From assembly GCF_001591825.1 (NCBI RefSeq), contig NZ_BCVQ01000010.1, positions 1 to 64,000 of the forward strand: a DNA stretch of 64,000 nt, in the 5' to 3' direction. The translations under genes were made by a program, and so were the position numbers. This document shows positions 29,820 through 38,030 of this stretch, one piece after another. This DNA is from Rossellomorea vietnamensis NBRC 101237 (lineage in GTDB: Bacteria; Bacillota; Bacilli; Bacillales; Bacillaceae_B). The notes below the pieces were generated by a model. That model saw nothing but the letters and a program-made list of their open reading frames with translations. It was not told the DNA's origin and did not search any database. The first letter of the stretch is position 1. The number at the start of each line of letters is the position of its first letter.

Positions 29820-31871
29820 CTAGTCCAGCTTTTCACCCTCTAAGATTCCCGATCCGGATAAATACTCCCTGAGCGGTTCAAACTCTGGATCACTCCAGAA
29901 TTGAGAGGATGCGATCAACGCTTGAGCATCATCTCTTGCTACTTCCAGCGCACGGTAATCATGCACCATATCGGCCACTTTAAACTCCGGCATACCACTC
30001 TGCTTTCTGCCGAAGAAATCACCAGGTCCCCTCAGTTCGAGATCTTTTTCACTAAGGACAAAGCCATCATTCGTTTCGGTCATGATCTTCATCCGTTCTT
30101 TCCCGACTTCGGTCTTTGGTTCCGCAAGGAGGATACAATACGATTGATGTTCTCCCCGTCCTACCCGTCCTCTCAACTGGTGAAGCTGACTCAAACCGAA
30201 ACGTTCTGCATCATAGATGAGCATAAATGTCGCATTCGGAACGTTCACACCGACCTCGACAACAGTGGTGGAAACAAGTACTTGAAGTTGGTTCGCACTG
30301 AATTCCCTCATGACTCCATCCTTATCCTCAGGATGAAGTCTCCCGTGCATCAGACCGACTTTGTAACGCCCTTCAAAATAGTGGACCAATTGATTATAGA
30401 CATCAATGGCATTTTGCACATCCAATTTGTCGGATTCCTCGATCAATGGACAAATCACATAAGCCTGGCGTCCCTGGTCTAACTCCTTATCCATAAACGA
30501 AAGGACCCTGGATAGCATATCCGCTTTCGCCCAATAGGTTTCTATCGACTTCCTGCCTGCAGGCATTTGATCGATGATACTCACATCCATCTCACCAAAT
30601 ACGGTGATGGCGAGTGTTCTCGGGATCGGAGTCGCTGTCATGAATAACACATCAGGACTTTCCCCTTTTTCCCTGAGGACCCTTCTTTGGTTGACACCAA
30701 ATCTGTGCTGTTCGTCGGTTACGACGAGGCCCAGATGCTTGAATTCGACTTCTTCCTGTATGAGGGCATGAGTACCAATGAGAATATCAATCTCTCCCTC
30801 TTTCAGTTTATCCAATAAAAGACGACGCTTCTTCCCTTTCACAGAGCTGGTTAGAAGGGCAACGGAAAGCCCCATCGGCCCGAGCAGTTCGCTGAGGGAA
30901 TTCGCATGCTGTTCAGCCAGTATTTCCGTCGGGACCATTAATGCTCCCTGATAACCCGCTGTTACACTTGAATACAGCGCAATGGCGGAAACGACTGTCT
31001 TACCGGACCCCACATCCCCTTGGAGAAGGCGATTCATGCGATAGGGAGATTTCATATCTGCTGAAATCTCATTCACCACCCGTTTTTGCGCATCGGTCAA
31101 TGGGAACGGTAAAGAATCAATGAACGATTTGACTTTTTCCAAATCATAATGTTGAGACATGCCGCTTGAATGCTCACGTTCAAACTTTCTCAGGGCCTGC
31201 ATCTTCAACTGAAACAACAGAAATTCTTCATAAACAAATCGTCTTCTTGCCTGCTTCATATCTTCGGTGGAATCGGGAAAGTGAAGATGATACAGAGCAT
31301 CTTTCCGACTTGAAAGCTTATACTTTTCCATTAAATGACCCGGAAGGTTTTCATGGATCAAATGACCGTAATCGCTGAAAGCCTTCTTGATGAATTTCCT
31401 GAGTGTATTGTTTTTCACCGAGCCTTTCAAGGAATATACGGGTTCAAAATCCCCCTGTTTATCATGAGGGCCAGACTGAAAATACTGGACCGTAATGATT
31501 TGCCTGTTTTTATCCCATTTCCCAGTCACCGTCACCGTATCATGAAGATTGATTTTCTTTTTCAAATAAGGCTGATTAAAAAATACCGCTTGAACCAGAT
31601 TCCTCCCTACGAGAATCCGCAGGGTCAAACGGGATTTCTTTCTCCCATAAAACATCAGTGCGGGTTCCGAGTGTACCTTCCCCTCCACCGTGACACGTTC
31701 ATCATGGGCTACTTCTTCCAGGTCCCTCAGACGATAATCCTCATAGCGGTAAGGCAGATATTCCAACAGATCCAGAACGGAATGAATCCCCATTGCATTC
31801 AGCTGTAAAGCTGTTTCTTCACCTATCCCCTTAATGTTCTGGATTGTCAGTCCTTCATTATGAGTCTTCAC
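29820..31871 (-). CDS. recG: ATP-dependent DNA helicase RecG
   Basis: RecG remodels stalled replication forks and branched DNA. The 683-residue protein has the N-terminal wedge/OB domain (about 1-180, with a helix-hairpin-helix-like IKGIGEETALQLNAMGI), then superfamily-2 helicase motifs: GDVGSGKT in motif I, VTDEQHRFGV in motif II, TATPIPRTLA in motif III and QLRGRVGRG in motif VI. It starts at a GTG inside the end of sdaAA (14-base overlap), matching the family start MKxHxxxxIxNIKGIG. It is the end of that transcript. Confidence 0.98.
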   Translation of the reverse strand: MKTHNEGLTIQNIKGIGEETALQLNAMGIHSVLDLLEYLPYRYEDYRLRDLEEVAHDERVTVEGKVHSEPALMFYGRKKSRLTLRILVGRNLVQAVFFNQPYLKKKINLHDTVTVTGKWDKNRQIITVQYFQSGPHDKQGDFEPVYSLKGSVKNNTLRKFIKKAFSDYGHLIHENLPGHLMEKYKLSSRKDALYHLHFPDSTEDMKQARRRFVYEEFLLFQLKMQALRKFEREHSSGMSQHYDLEKVKSFIDSLPFPLTDAQKRVVNEISADMKSPYRMNRLLQGDVGSGKTVVSAIALYSSVTAGYQGALMVPTEILAEQHANSLSELLGPMGLSVALLTSSVKGKKRRLLLDKLKEGEIDILIGTHALIQEEVEFKHLGLVVTDEQHRFGVNQRRVLREKGESPDVLFMTATPIPRTLAITVFGEMDVSIIDQMPAGRKSIETYWAKADMLSRVLSFMDKELDQGRQAYVICPLIEESDKLDVQNAIDVYNQLVHYFEGRYKVGLMHGRLHPEDKDGVMREFSANQLQVLVSTTVVEVGVNVPNATFMLIYDAERFGLSQLHQLRGRVGRGEHQSYCILLAEPKTEVGKERMKIMTETNDGFVLSEKDLELRGPGDFFGRKQSGMPEFKVADMVHDYRALEVARDDAQALIASSQFWSDPEFEPLREYLSGSGILEGEKLD

Positions 31872-32751
31872 GTTTATTCAGGGAAACCCCAAAGATTTTC
31901 GCTTCAAGCTCTCTGCCTGTCGGCGTAGCCGCCAGTCCCCCTTGAGCCGTTTCACGAAGAGCTACCGGCATGGTTTGACCGATCTTGTACATAGCATCGA
32001 TCACTTCATCACACGGAATACGGCTCGTGATACCCGCAAGGGCCATATCCGCCGCAACCATGGCATTGGCAGCTCCCATGGCATTTCGTTTCACACAAGG
32101 TACTTCCACCAGTCCTGCAACAGGATCACATACGAGACCCAGCATGTTCTTCAATGTGATCGCCATGGCTTCTGCTGATTGACCAGGGGTCCCTCCGGCC
32201 ATCTCCACGATGGCAGCCGCAGCCATCCCGCTTGCAGACCCCACCTCTGCCTGACAGCCGCCAGCAGCACCTGAAATGGATGCGTTATTCGCCACCACGA
32301 AACCAAAGGCACCGGATGCAAATAAGAAGCGGATCATCTCATCTTTCGTTGGATTCAACTTATTCTTGACAGCAAACAGCGTTCCGGGAACCACTCCTGC
32401 AGATCCCGCGGTAGGAGTTGCACAAATCGTTCCCATTGCCGCATTCACTTCGTTTGTTGCCACGGCTTTACTCACTGCATCCAAAATCGTATCACCACAC
32501 AGGGAACGACCTGAATCAATGTATTTCTGTAATAATACGGCATCACCGCCAGTAAGTCCTGAATGGGACTTGACCCCTTCGAGACCCCTGGCTACTGCCT
32601 GCTCCATCACTTCCAGGTTTTTCTCCATCTGACTATAAACCTGTTCAAACGTCTTTCCCGTAAATTCGATTTCCTGTTCGATCATAATGTCAGAAATTTT
32701 CTTGTTCTGACTTTCTGCAAGTTCGACCAATTCTGCAACATTCCGAAACAT
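31858..32751 (-). CDS. sdaAA: L-serine dehydratase, iron-sulfur type, alpha subunit
   Basis: With SdaAB this enzyme deaminates L-serine to pyruvate and ammonia using an oxygen-sensitive [4Fe-4S] cluster. The 297-residue chain has the expected cluster cysteines in GRSLCGDTILD and in GLVCDPVAGLVEVPCVKRNA. Glycine-rich segments TPTAGSAGVVPGTLFA and ISGAAGGCQAEVGSASGMAA are typical. AGGAGG precedes the ATG. It follows sdaAB by 46 bases, and recG overlaps its end. Confidence 0.97.
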   Translation of the reverse strand: MFRNVAELVELAESQNKKISDIMIEQEIEFTGKTFEQVYSQMEKNLEVMEQAVARGLEGVKSHSGLTGGDAVLLQKYIDSGRSLCGDTILDAVSKAVATNEVNAAMGTICATPTAGSAGVVPGTLFAVKNKLNPTKDEMIRFLFASGAFGFVVANNASISGAAGGCQAEVGSASGMAAAAIVEMAGGTPGQSAEAMAITLKNMLGLVCDPVAGLVEVPCVKRNAMGAANAMVAADMALAGITSRIPCDEVIDAMYKIGQTMPVALRETAQGGLAATPTGRELEAKIFGVSLNKREDS

Positions 32752-32797
32752 GTTAACACCCTCCTCTTTATGTAAACGCTACCATTATTGTAATTGA

Positions 32798-33460
32798 TTA
32801 ATCAGAAATCCGTGTTACTTGTTTAATGTTCGGCAATGATGTCAATTCGTTTATCACCGCTTCATCTATCGGTTGATCGACCTCGATGGTCATCAAAGCC
32901 ATTTGTCCTTTTTCTTTCCGGGACACATCCATATGGCCGATGTTCAGTTGATGCTTGGCAATGACATTGGACACAGAAGCAATCGCTCCGAACCGGTCAT
33001 CATGGACGACAAGTATGGCGGGATGATGACCTGAGAGTTTAAGTTCAAAGCCGTTAAGTTCAATGATTTCAACTTTCCCCCCACCGATCGAAATACCGAC
33101 CAATTCGATTTCACCTTGATCATCTCCCATACGGATGCGGGCTGTATTCGGATGATCCGTGATGGCATCTTCTTCTTGAAATTTAATTTTTATCCCCTTT
33201 TTCTTAGCTACATTGATCGATTCGATAATCCGTTCATCATATGTATCATAATCAAGGATTCCGCCTACAATGGCTACGTCTGTTCCATGGCCCTTATATG
33301 TTTTTGCAAATGATCCATAAAAGGAGATGGTCGCCCATTTGGGTTCCCGGCGAAACAGGTTTCTCGCTATCCTTCCTATTCTGGCAGCACCAGCCGTATG
33401 AGAACTGGAAGGTCCAATCATCACAGGACCGATAATATCAAATACACTTTTGTATTTCAT
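32798..33460 (-). CDS. sdaAB: L-serine dehydratase, iron-sulfur type, beta subunit
   Basis: The 220-residue beta subunit begins MKYKSVFDIIGPVMIGPSSSHTAGAARIGR, of which IGPSSSHTAG is the family signature (phosphate/serine loop). The C-terminal 75 residues form an ACT domain (HPAILVVHDDRFGAIASVSN) that senses amino acids. A weak hairpin separates it from fakA upstream, and an extended -10-like TGTTAGAAT at about 33499 could serve as its promoter. Confidence 0.97.
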   Translation of the reverse strand: MKYKSVFDIIGPVMIGPSSSHTAGAARIGRIARNLFRREPKWATISFYGSFAKTYKGHGTDVAIVGGILDYDTYDERIIESINVAKKKGIKIKFQEEDAITDHPNTARIRMGDDQGEIELVGISIGGGKVEIIELNGFELKLSGHHPAILVVHDDRFGAIASVSNVIAKHQLNIGHMDVSRKEKGQMALMTIEVDQPIDEAVINELTSLPNIKQVTRISD

Positions 33461-33513
33461 GACTTTTCCCCCTTACCTAACATCCGATTCATACTCCCAT
33501 TCTAACATAATTG

Positions 33514-33546
33514 AAGGGGACAAACTCCTTTTAGAGCTGCCCCCTT
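33514..33546 (-). terminator. Candidate terminator after fakA
   Basis: AAGGGGGCAGCTC can pair with GAGTTTGTCCCCTT on the minus strand, but the following T run is poor (TTCAATTATG), so termination may be partial. Confidence 0.5.
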
Positions 33547-33556
33547 CCTTTAATCC

Positions 33557-35221
33557 TTATTCAACTGAGAATATATAGGAGTAAAGTGGTTGTTTACCAT
33601 TATGAACTTCCACTTCTACATCTTCATAGTGTTGTTCCACATACTCTCTGAGTGACTCAACATCCTCTTCGGTCACATCTTCACCGTATAGAATCGTCAA
33701 GATCTCAGAGTCAGCATCAAGCATTGTCTCCAACAGAGTTTGAGCAGACTTTTGACGGTCGGAATCCGAAACGACAATCTTGCCTTCTTCAATTCCCATA
33801 AAGTCATCTTTTGAAATCGAAACGCCATCGATGGACGTATCTCTCACAGCAAATGTGACTTGTCCCGTTTTCACCTGTTTCGACGCCTCGGTCATCAACT
33901 GTTTATTGTCTTCAACAGATGCTGATGGATTAAAGGCAAGTAACGCAGCCATTCCCTGCGGTACGGTCTTCGTCGGGACAACGGCTACTTCCATTTCAAG
34001 AACCTCAGCTGCTTGTTCGGCAGCCATGATGATGTTCTTGTTATTCGGCATGATGATGACTTTCTTCGCATTCACTTCTTCTACAGCTTTCACGATATCC
34101 TCCGTACTCGGATTCATCGTCTGACCGCCTTCGATCACAGAAGTTGCGCCGATGCTCTTAAATAATTCGGCAATCCCTTCACCCATAGATACAGTCACGA
34201 TGGCAAAGTCGACTTCCTTGACCGGAGTAGGGGCTTCTGCTACAGCAGGCTTGGATTCTCCTACAATGGTGCTGTGCTGCTGTCTCATGTTTTCAATTTT
34301 AATATTGATGAGACTTCCGTATTGATGTCCATACGTCAATACATCCCCCGGCTGTTCGGAGTGGATATGTACTTTGGCTAATTCATCGTCACTGATGACA
34401 AGCAATGAATCACCGAACTTGCTTAAATCCTGGCGAAAGTCTTCTTCCACAAATGACTGCTTATCATTTTCGAATCGGACCATGAATTCTGTACAATATC
34501 CAAATTCAATATCTTCTGTACTCATGAAATCCTGTGCAGCCTTATGATGCTCTGCACTCACAAGATCATTCATGGATGGCAGTGACGCCTGATCTGAAAC
34601 TTTTTCCCCTTTTAGTTCAGCAAGGAACCCTTCATACACGAACAGAAGTCCCTGACCTCCACTATCGACTACTCCCACTTCCTTCAATACAGGAAGTAAA
34701 TCAGGTGTACGATTCAATGAAGCCTGCGCTTCGTCGACAATTGCCTGCATAAGCTTTACGAAATCACTTTCAGTCTCAGCTACAGAAACACCTTTTCTCG
34801 CAGCTTCTTTCGCAACTGTTAGAATCGTTCCTTCCACAGGTTTCATCACCGCTTTATAAGCCGTTTCCACACCTGTTTGAAGTGCATTGGCAAACTCTGC
34901 ACCGGATAAGGATTCTTTCCCTTCAATCGCCTTACCAAAGCCTCTGAACAATTGGGATAAGATAACACCTGAGTTACCTCTTGCCCCCATTAATAACCCT
35001 TTTGAAAGGGCAGTAGCCACATTTCCAATATGACCTTGAATATGGTTTTGAACTTCCTTTGCACCGGAAGTCATTGATAAATTCATATTTGTTCCAGTAT
35101 CACCATCAGGAACAGGAAAAACGTTCAGCGCGTCAACCAGCTGCGCATTGGCAGATAATTTGGTGGCACCTTGTATCACCATCTGGGCAAAACGTTTTCC
35201 TTCCAAAGATGTAATCGACAC
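33557..35221 (-). CDS. fakA: Fatty acid kinase catalytic subunit FakA (DAK2 domain, YloV)
   Basis: FakA phosphorylates exogenous fatty acids that are presented by FakB proteins. The 554-residue protein has the DAK2/DhaL ATP-binding domain at about 1-205, with the metal-binding NVFPVPDGDTGTNMNLS and GARGNSGVILSQLFRG, a middle domain, and the C-terminal DegV-like domain with VSMGEGIAELF and IIMPNNKNIIMAAEQA. It begins at a GTG after GAGGAGG, 15 bases behind yloU. No FakB gene is in the window, as is usual. Confidence 0.95.
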   Translation of the reverse strand: MSITSLEGKRFAQMVIQGATKLSANAQLVDALNVFPVPDGDTGTNMNLSMTSGAKEVQNHIQGHIGNVATALSKGLLMGARGNSGVILSQLFRGFGKAIEGKESLSGAEFANALQTGVETAYKAVMKPVEGTILTVAKEAARKGVSVAETESDFVKLMQAIVDEAQASLNRTPDLLPVLKEVGVVDSGGQGLLFVYEGFLAELKGEKVSDQASLPSMNDLVSAEHHKAAQDFMSTEDIEFGYCTEFMVRFENDKQSFVEEDFRQDLSKFGDSLLVISDDELAKVHIHSEQPGDVLTYGHQYGSLINIKIENMRQQHSTIVGESKPAVAEAPTPVKEVDFAIVTVSMGEGIAELFKSIGATSVIEGGQTMNPSTEDIVKAVEEVNAKKVIIMPNNKNIIMAAEQAAEVLEMEVAVVPTKTVPQGMAALLAFNPSASVEDNKQLMTEASKQVKTGQVTFAVRDTSIDGVSISKDDFMGIEEGKIVVSDSDRQKSAQTLLETMLDADSEILTILYGEDVTEEDVESLREYVEQHYEDVEVEVHNGKQPLYSYIFSVE

Positions 35222-35236
35222 GAATCTTCCTCCTCA

Positions 35237-35599
35237 CTACGGGTTCGTGACACGAACCCCCTGCACAAAAATATTTACTGAATCTACCGCCAAGCCGACG
35301 GTCTTATCAAGAGTATATTTAACCTTGGATTGTACATTATGGGCAATCTCAGAAATTTTTGTACCATAACTCACAATAATATACATATCAATATGTACTT
35401 CCTCTTCATCTTGACGAACGATCACTCCGCGAGTGAAATTTTCTTTACGTAAGATATCTGTGAAACCGTCTTTAATTTGGTTCTTTGAAGCCATTCCAAC
35501 AATTCCGTAGCAATCCACCGCTGCACCTCCAGCAATCATTGCAATGACATCATTCGTAATATCAATTTGTCCGTACTGCGTTTTCAATTCGATGGACAT
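35237..35599 (-). CDS. yloU: Asp23/Gls24 family envelope stress protein YloU
   Basis: The 120-residue protein starts MSIELKTQYGQIDITNDVIA at the ATG at 35599 with AAGGGGG upstream. It is an Asp23 (Gls24/DUF322) domain protein, with AAVDCYGIVGMASKNQ, VHIDMYIIVSYGTKISEIA and VNIFVQGVRV. Such proteins are paired with the FakA-type kinase in most Firmicutes; their role is not defined, though Asp23 relatives are alkaline-stress-linked and membrane-associated. It forms a two-gene unit with fakA. Confidence 0.93.
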   Translation of the reverse strand: MSIELKTQYGQIDITNDVIAMIAGGAAVDCYGIVGMASKNQIKDGFTDILRKENFTRGVIVRQDEEEVHIDMYIIVSYGTKISEIAHNVQSKVKYTLDKTVGLAVDSVNIFVQGVRVTNP

Positions 35600-35777
35600 G
35601 GAATGTTTTCCCCCTTTAATTACATGCTTGGCTAAAAACATTTTACTATAAGTATACTGTTTTTGAAAGCTAAACTATTATCACAAGCGTCATTTGTTGG
35701 GTTTACCCTCTATTTTTTCCTTATTATTCAAAGATTAATCATCGACTTAGGACCTGTACAAGAAATGCCTTTTAATG

Positions 35778-35804
35778 AAAAAAGGCGCCTAGATTAGGCG
35801 CCTT
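35778..35804 (-). terminator. Intrinsic terminator after rpmB
   Basis: AAGGCGCCT pairs perfectly with AGGCGCCTT around a five-base loop, followed by TTTT on the minus strand, directly after rpmB. Confidence 0.9.
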
Positions 35805-35817
35805 CCCATTTTAAGTA

Positions 35818-36006
35818 TTATACGCGTTCTACTTTACCAGATTTCAACGCTCTTGCAGAAACCCATACTTTCTTAGGCTTTCCGTCCACAAGAATTCGAA
35901 CTTTTTGCAGGTTTGCACCCCAAGTACGCTTGTTCGCATTCATTGCGTGAGAGCGAGCGTTACCTGAGCTGGCTTTACGGCCTGTTACTACGCATTGTTT
36001 TGCCAT
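35818..36006 (-). CDS. rpmB: 50S ribosomal protein L28
   Basis: L28 is a small 50S protein. The ATG at 36006, after GAGGAGGG, gives 62 residues starting [16 protein letters not shown]. The conserved [19 protein letters not shown] and [12 protein letters not shown] segments are present. The two cysteines of zinc-binding L28 forms are absent (only one Cys), as in most Bacillus L28 proteins. It stands alone between two terminators, as in B. subtilis. Confidence 0.98.
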   Translation of the reverse strand: MAKQCVVTGRKASSGNARSHAMNANKRTWGANLQKVRILVDGKPKKVWVSARALKSGKVERV

Positions 36007-36156
36007 AATATATTCCCTCCTCACTAACAAGAAGCTGAAGTTAATTTCAGTTCCACATTTCGCTTATTATCATAAAGATACTTTAATAATTTATCACACA
36101 ACTTTCCATAATGCAATACTACAATTAAAACCTTTCAAGAAAAAATACTTTACACC

Positions 36157-36283
36157 CAGAAAAGCGGAGGCGGCTTGGGTAGGCCCGACAAGCATAAGGC
36201 GAATCAACCGGAATGGCGTTCTTTGCCATTTTGGTTGATTTGACTTATGACCTCGAGGGCCTAGCCGCCGGAGCTGGACATCG
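36157..36283. repeat. Structured tandem repeat, copy 1 (127 bp)
   Basis: This is the first of two tandem 127-bp units in the 472-base gap 36007-36478 between rpmB and spoVM. Each unit begins with CAGAAAAGCGGA and ends with GGAGCTGGACATCG. In copy 1 the inner stems are AATCAACC/GGTTGATT and AATGGC/GCCATT with loop GTTCTTT; outside these are CATAAG/CTTATG, AGGCCC/GGGCCT and GGCGGCT/AGCCGCC. The unit is more GC-rich than the flanks. It could be an RNA element, a REP/MITE-like element or a palindromic DNA repeat; nothing here shows which strand is active. Confidence 0.9.
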
Positions 36284-36410
36284 CAGAAAAGCGGAAGAGG
36301 CTCGCCCTGAGGCGACAAGCATAAGGCAAGTCACCCGGAAAGGCGCTCTTTGCCTTTTTGGGTGACTTGACTTATGACCTCGAGCCTCAAGCCCCTGGAG
36401 CTGGACATCG
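36284..36410. repeat. Structured tandem repeat, copy 2 (127 bp)
   Basis: The second unit has exactly the same length and the same invariant ends as copy 1, and the boundary word CAGAAAAGCGG appears a third time at 36411-36421. The stem sequences differ from copy 1 but pair again: AAGTCACCC/GGGTGACTT, AAAGGC/GCCTTT, TGAGGC/GCCTCA and AGAGGCT/AGCCCCT (one mismatch). The single-stranded parts CGACAAGCATAAGGC and CTTATGACCTCGAG are unchanged. Confidence 0.9.
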
Positions 36411-36434
36411 CAGAAAAGCGGAGGCTTCTAGCTA

Positions 36435-36464
36435 ATAAAAAAAGAAGATGGCACCGACGCCATC
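36435..36464 (-). terminator. Intrinsic terminator after spoVM
   Basis: GGATGGC pairs with GCCATCT-side bases (GATGGC/GCCATC core) around a six-base loop, followed by TTCTTTTTTTATT on the minus strand. It ends spoVM before the repeat region. Confidence 0.85.
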
Positions 36465-36478
36465 CCCTAACAAACCAT

Positions 36479-36559
36479 TTATTCTTTTTTAAACGTTCCT
36501 AACATCGCCCTCACAAGTCCACCCAAGAATTTCGGTAATTTAATTGTATAAAAGCGCAT
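36479..36559 (-). CDS. spoVM: Stage V sporulation protein M (SpoVM), 26 residues
   Basis: The gene is too short for normal gene finding. It reads MRFYTIKLPKFLGGLVRAML followed by GTFKKE and a TAA stop, differing from B. subtilis SpoVM only by conservative changes. SpoVM is an amphipathic helix that recognises the convex forespore membrane, anchors SpoIVA and the spore coat, and inhibits FtsH. The proline at position 9 and glycines 13 and 14 important in the known protein are kept. A strong GGGGAGGG lies seven bases upstream, and a terminator follows. It lies between thiN and rpmB, exactly as in B. subtilis, and shows that the organism is a spore former. Confidence 0.97.
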   Translation of the reverse strand: MRFYTIKLPKFLGGLVRAMLGTFKKE

Positions 36560-36660
36560 TTTTAGTCCCTCCCCACAATCTAAAGAACGTAATGTTTCGC
36601 TTGACAACAGTTTAGTTTATTCAAGCAGTTTCAGTTAAGTACGTCTTCTTTTCTGCCTGG

Positions 36661-37320
36661 TCACGAGAAGCTTTCATCACTGCTTCTTATCACCATTAAT
36701 ATGCCATTTGAAAAGGAAAAAGTACCAGATGATTGTATAAGTTCATTACTAATACATAGTGTGGATCCTCTTGAAATATTCCGATTTTTTAATGGATATT
36801 TAAAGCCGGTGAGGGTGATCCCATCGACATTTTTGGTGACGGGAACAAAGGAAATATACTGTAATTCCGGGCTTTTTTCAACGGTATGCTCCCCGGGTTC
36901 AGCTAGGGATAATCGATTTTGCACGTCAATCATTTCCACTTTGATTCGGGCTTCTAAAAGTTTCGGAGTCATTAATAATTGCAGGTTACCCATGAAGTGA
37001 TCAAGTCGTCCCCCGGTGGCACCGAAAATGGAAATTTTATCGGGTTTTTGACCGATCGCCCAGTTCAGGGCAAGCTCGAGGTCGGTCTCGTCCTTTTCAG
37101 GCTGATAGCGATTGACTTCCCGGACTTTTTCCTGGATCATTTCCCACTCTTCCGTGTTCACTGAATCAAAATCCCCGAATGCAATGGACGGTTCGATCTT
37201 CTGCTCCAATAATGTATACACGCCACGGTCTACACCAACCCAGTTGACTTCATCATTACAATATTTGTTCAATGACGGTATGTATCGATCCGGTCCGCCG
37301 GCAACGATATTGATTTCCAT
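36661..37320 (-). CDS. thiN: Thiamine pyrophosphokinase ThiN (YloS)
   Basis: ThiN transfers pyrophosphate from ATP to thiamine to give thiamine diphosphate. The 219-residue protein has the Asp-rich nucleotide/metal region AFGDFDSV (about 46-53) and PEKDETDLELALNWA, then GATGGRLDHFMGNLQLL, all family hallmarks. The C-terminal part is beta-rich (thiamine-binding domain: ISFVPVTKNVDGITLTGFKY). No TPP riboswitch is seen upstream. It lies between rpe and spoVM. Confidence 0.96.
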   Translation of the reverse strand: MEINIVAGGPDRYIPSLNKYCNDEVNWVGVDRGVYTLLEQKIEPSIAFGDFDSVNTEEWEMIQEKVREVNRYQPEKDETDLELALNWAIGQKPDKISIFGATGGRLDHFMGNLQLLMTPKLLEARIKVEMIDVQNRLSLAEPGEHTVEKSPELQYISFVPVTKNVDGITLTGFKYPLKNRNISRGSTLCISNELIQSSGTFSFSNGILMVIRSSDESFS

Positions 37321-37340
37321 ATTCTACACTCCCATCTTAT

Positions 37341-37370
37341 AAAAATAGGCTGACCCTTAAGGATCAGCCT
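37341..37370 (-). terminator. Intrinsic terminator after rpe
   Basis: AGGCTGATCCTT pairs with AAGGGTCAGCCT, followed by ATTTTT on the minus strand. It lies just before thiN, so thiN may be partly insulated from the prkC-rsgA-rpe transcript. Confidence 0.82.
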
Positions 37371-37377
37371 TCGTCTC

Positions 37378-38028
37378 TTATACAAGAGACTTCTTCAACT
37401 CTTCGATTGCTGCCCCTCGGTCACTCTTATTGTAGATGGCAGATCCGGCTACAAATACGTCTGCACCCGCTTCGGCACAAACGGCAGCCGTTTCAGGATT
37501 GATGCCACCGTCCACTTCGATTTCGAGTGAAGGATTGACTTCATTGGCCCATTCACGGATCTGCTTGATTTTCGGTACGACCGACGGGATGAATGATTGC
37601 CCGCCGAATCCAGGGTTCACGGTCATCAAGAGGACCATATCGACATCTTGCAGGACAGGTCTGATCGATTCTGCCGGAGTACCTGGATTCAGGACGACAC
37701 CCGCTTTGACTCCCTTGCCTTTGATCATTTGGATCGTTCTATGCAGATGGGGGTCCGCTTCTACATGGACGGTAATATAGTCCGCTCCCGCATCGGCAAA
37801 AGCTTCGATGTATTGACTTGGGTTTTCAATCATGAGATGCACGTCCAAAGGTAACGATGTTAGTGGACGGATCGCCTTTACGATCATCGGCCCGAGCGTA
37901 ATATTCGGTACGAAGTGACCATCCATGACGTCTACATGGATATAGTCCGCTCCCCCTTTTTCAACATCTTTAATTTCATTGCCCAGCTCTGCAAAATTGG
38001 CAGAAAGAATGGATGGTGCGATTTTCAT
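37378..38028 (-). CDS. rpe: Ribulose-phosphate 3-epimerase
   Basis: Rpe interconverts ribulose 5-phosphate and xylulose 5-phosphate in the pentose phosphate pathway. The 216-residue TIM barrel has the typical start MKIAPSILSANFAELG, the metal-binding HVDVMDGHFVPNITLGP, MTVNPGFGGQSFI, and the phosphate-binding EVDGGINPETA and FVAGSAIY. Only two bases separate it from rsgA, so they are coupled. Confidence 0.98.
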   Translation of the reverse strand: MKIAPSILSANFAELGNEIKDVEKGGADYIHVDVMDGHFVPNITLGPMIVKAIRPLTSLPLDVHLMIENPSQYIEAFADAGADYITVHVEADPHLHRTIQMIKGKGVKAGVVLNPGTPAESIRPVLQDVDMVLLMTVNPGFGGQSFIPSVVPKIKQIREWANEVNPSLEIEVDGGINPETAAVCAEAGADVFVAGSAIYNKSDRGAAIEELKKSLV

Positions 38029-38030
38029 AT

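Noticed and set aside
36094-36318. A 74-codon minus-strand open frame across repeat copy 1
   Set aside because: It lies inside the structured repeat, has no ribosome site, does not continue in the same way in copy 2, and its composition follows the palindromes rather than a protein.
36157-36421. CRISPR-like array
   Set aside because: There are only two units of 127 bp with a long internal palindrome and no unique spacers or cas genes.
36560-36660. Sigma-E promoter for spoVM
   Set aside because: One is expected from B. subtilis knowledge, but I could not find a convincing -35/-10 match upstream, so it is not listed as a feature.
36561-37400. TPP riboswitch near thiN
   Set aside because: No THI-box-like conserved segments were seen; the gap before thiN is short and contains only the rpe terminator.
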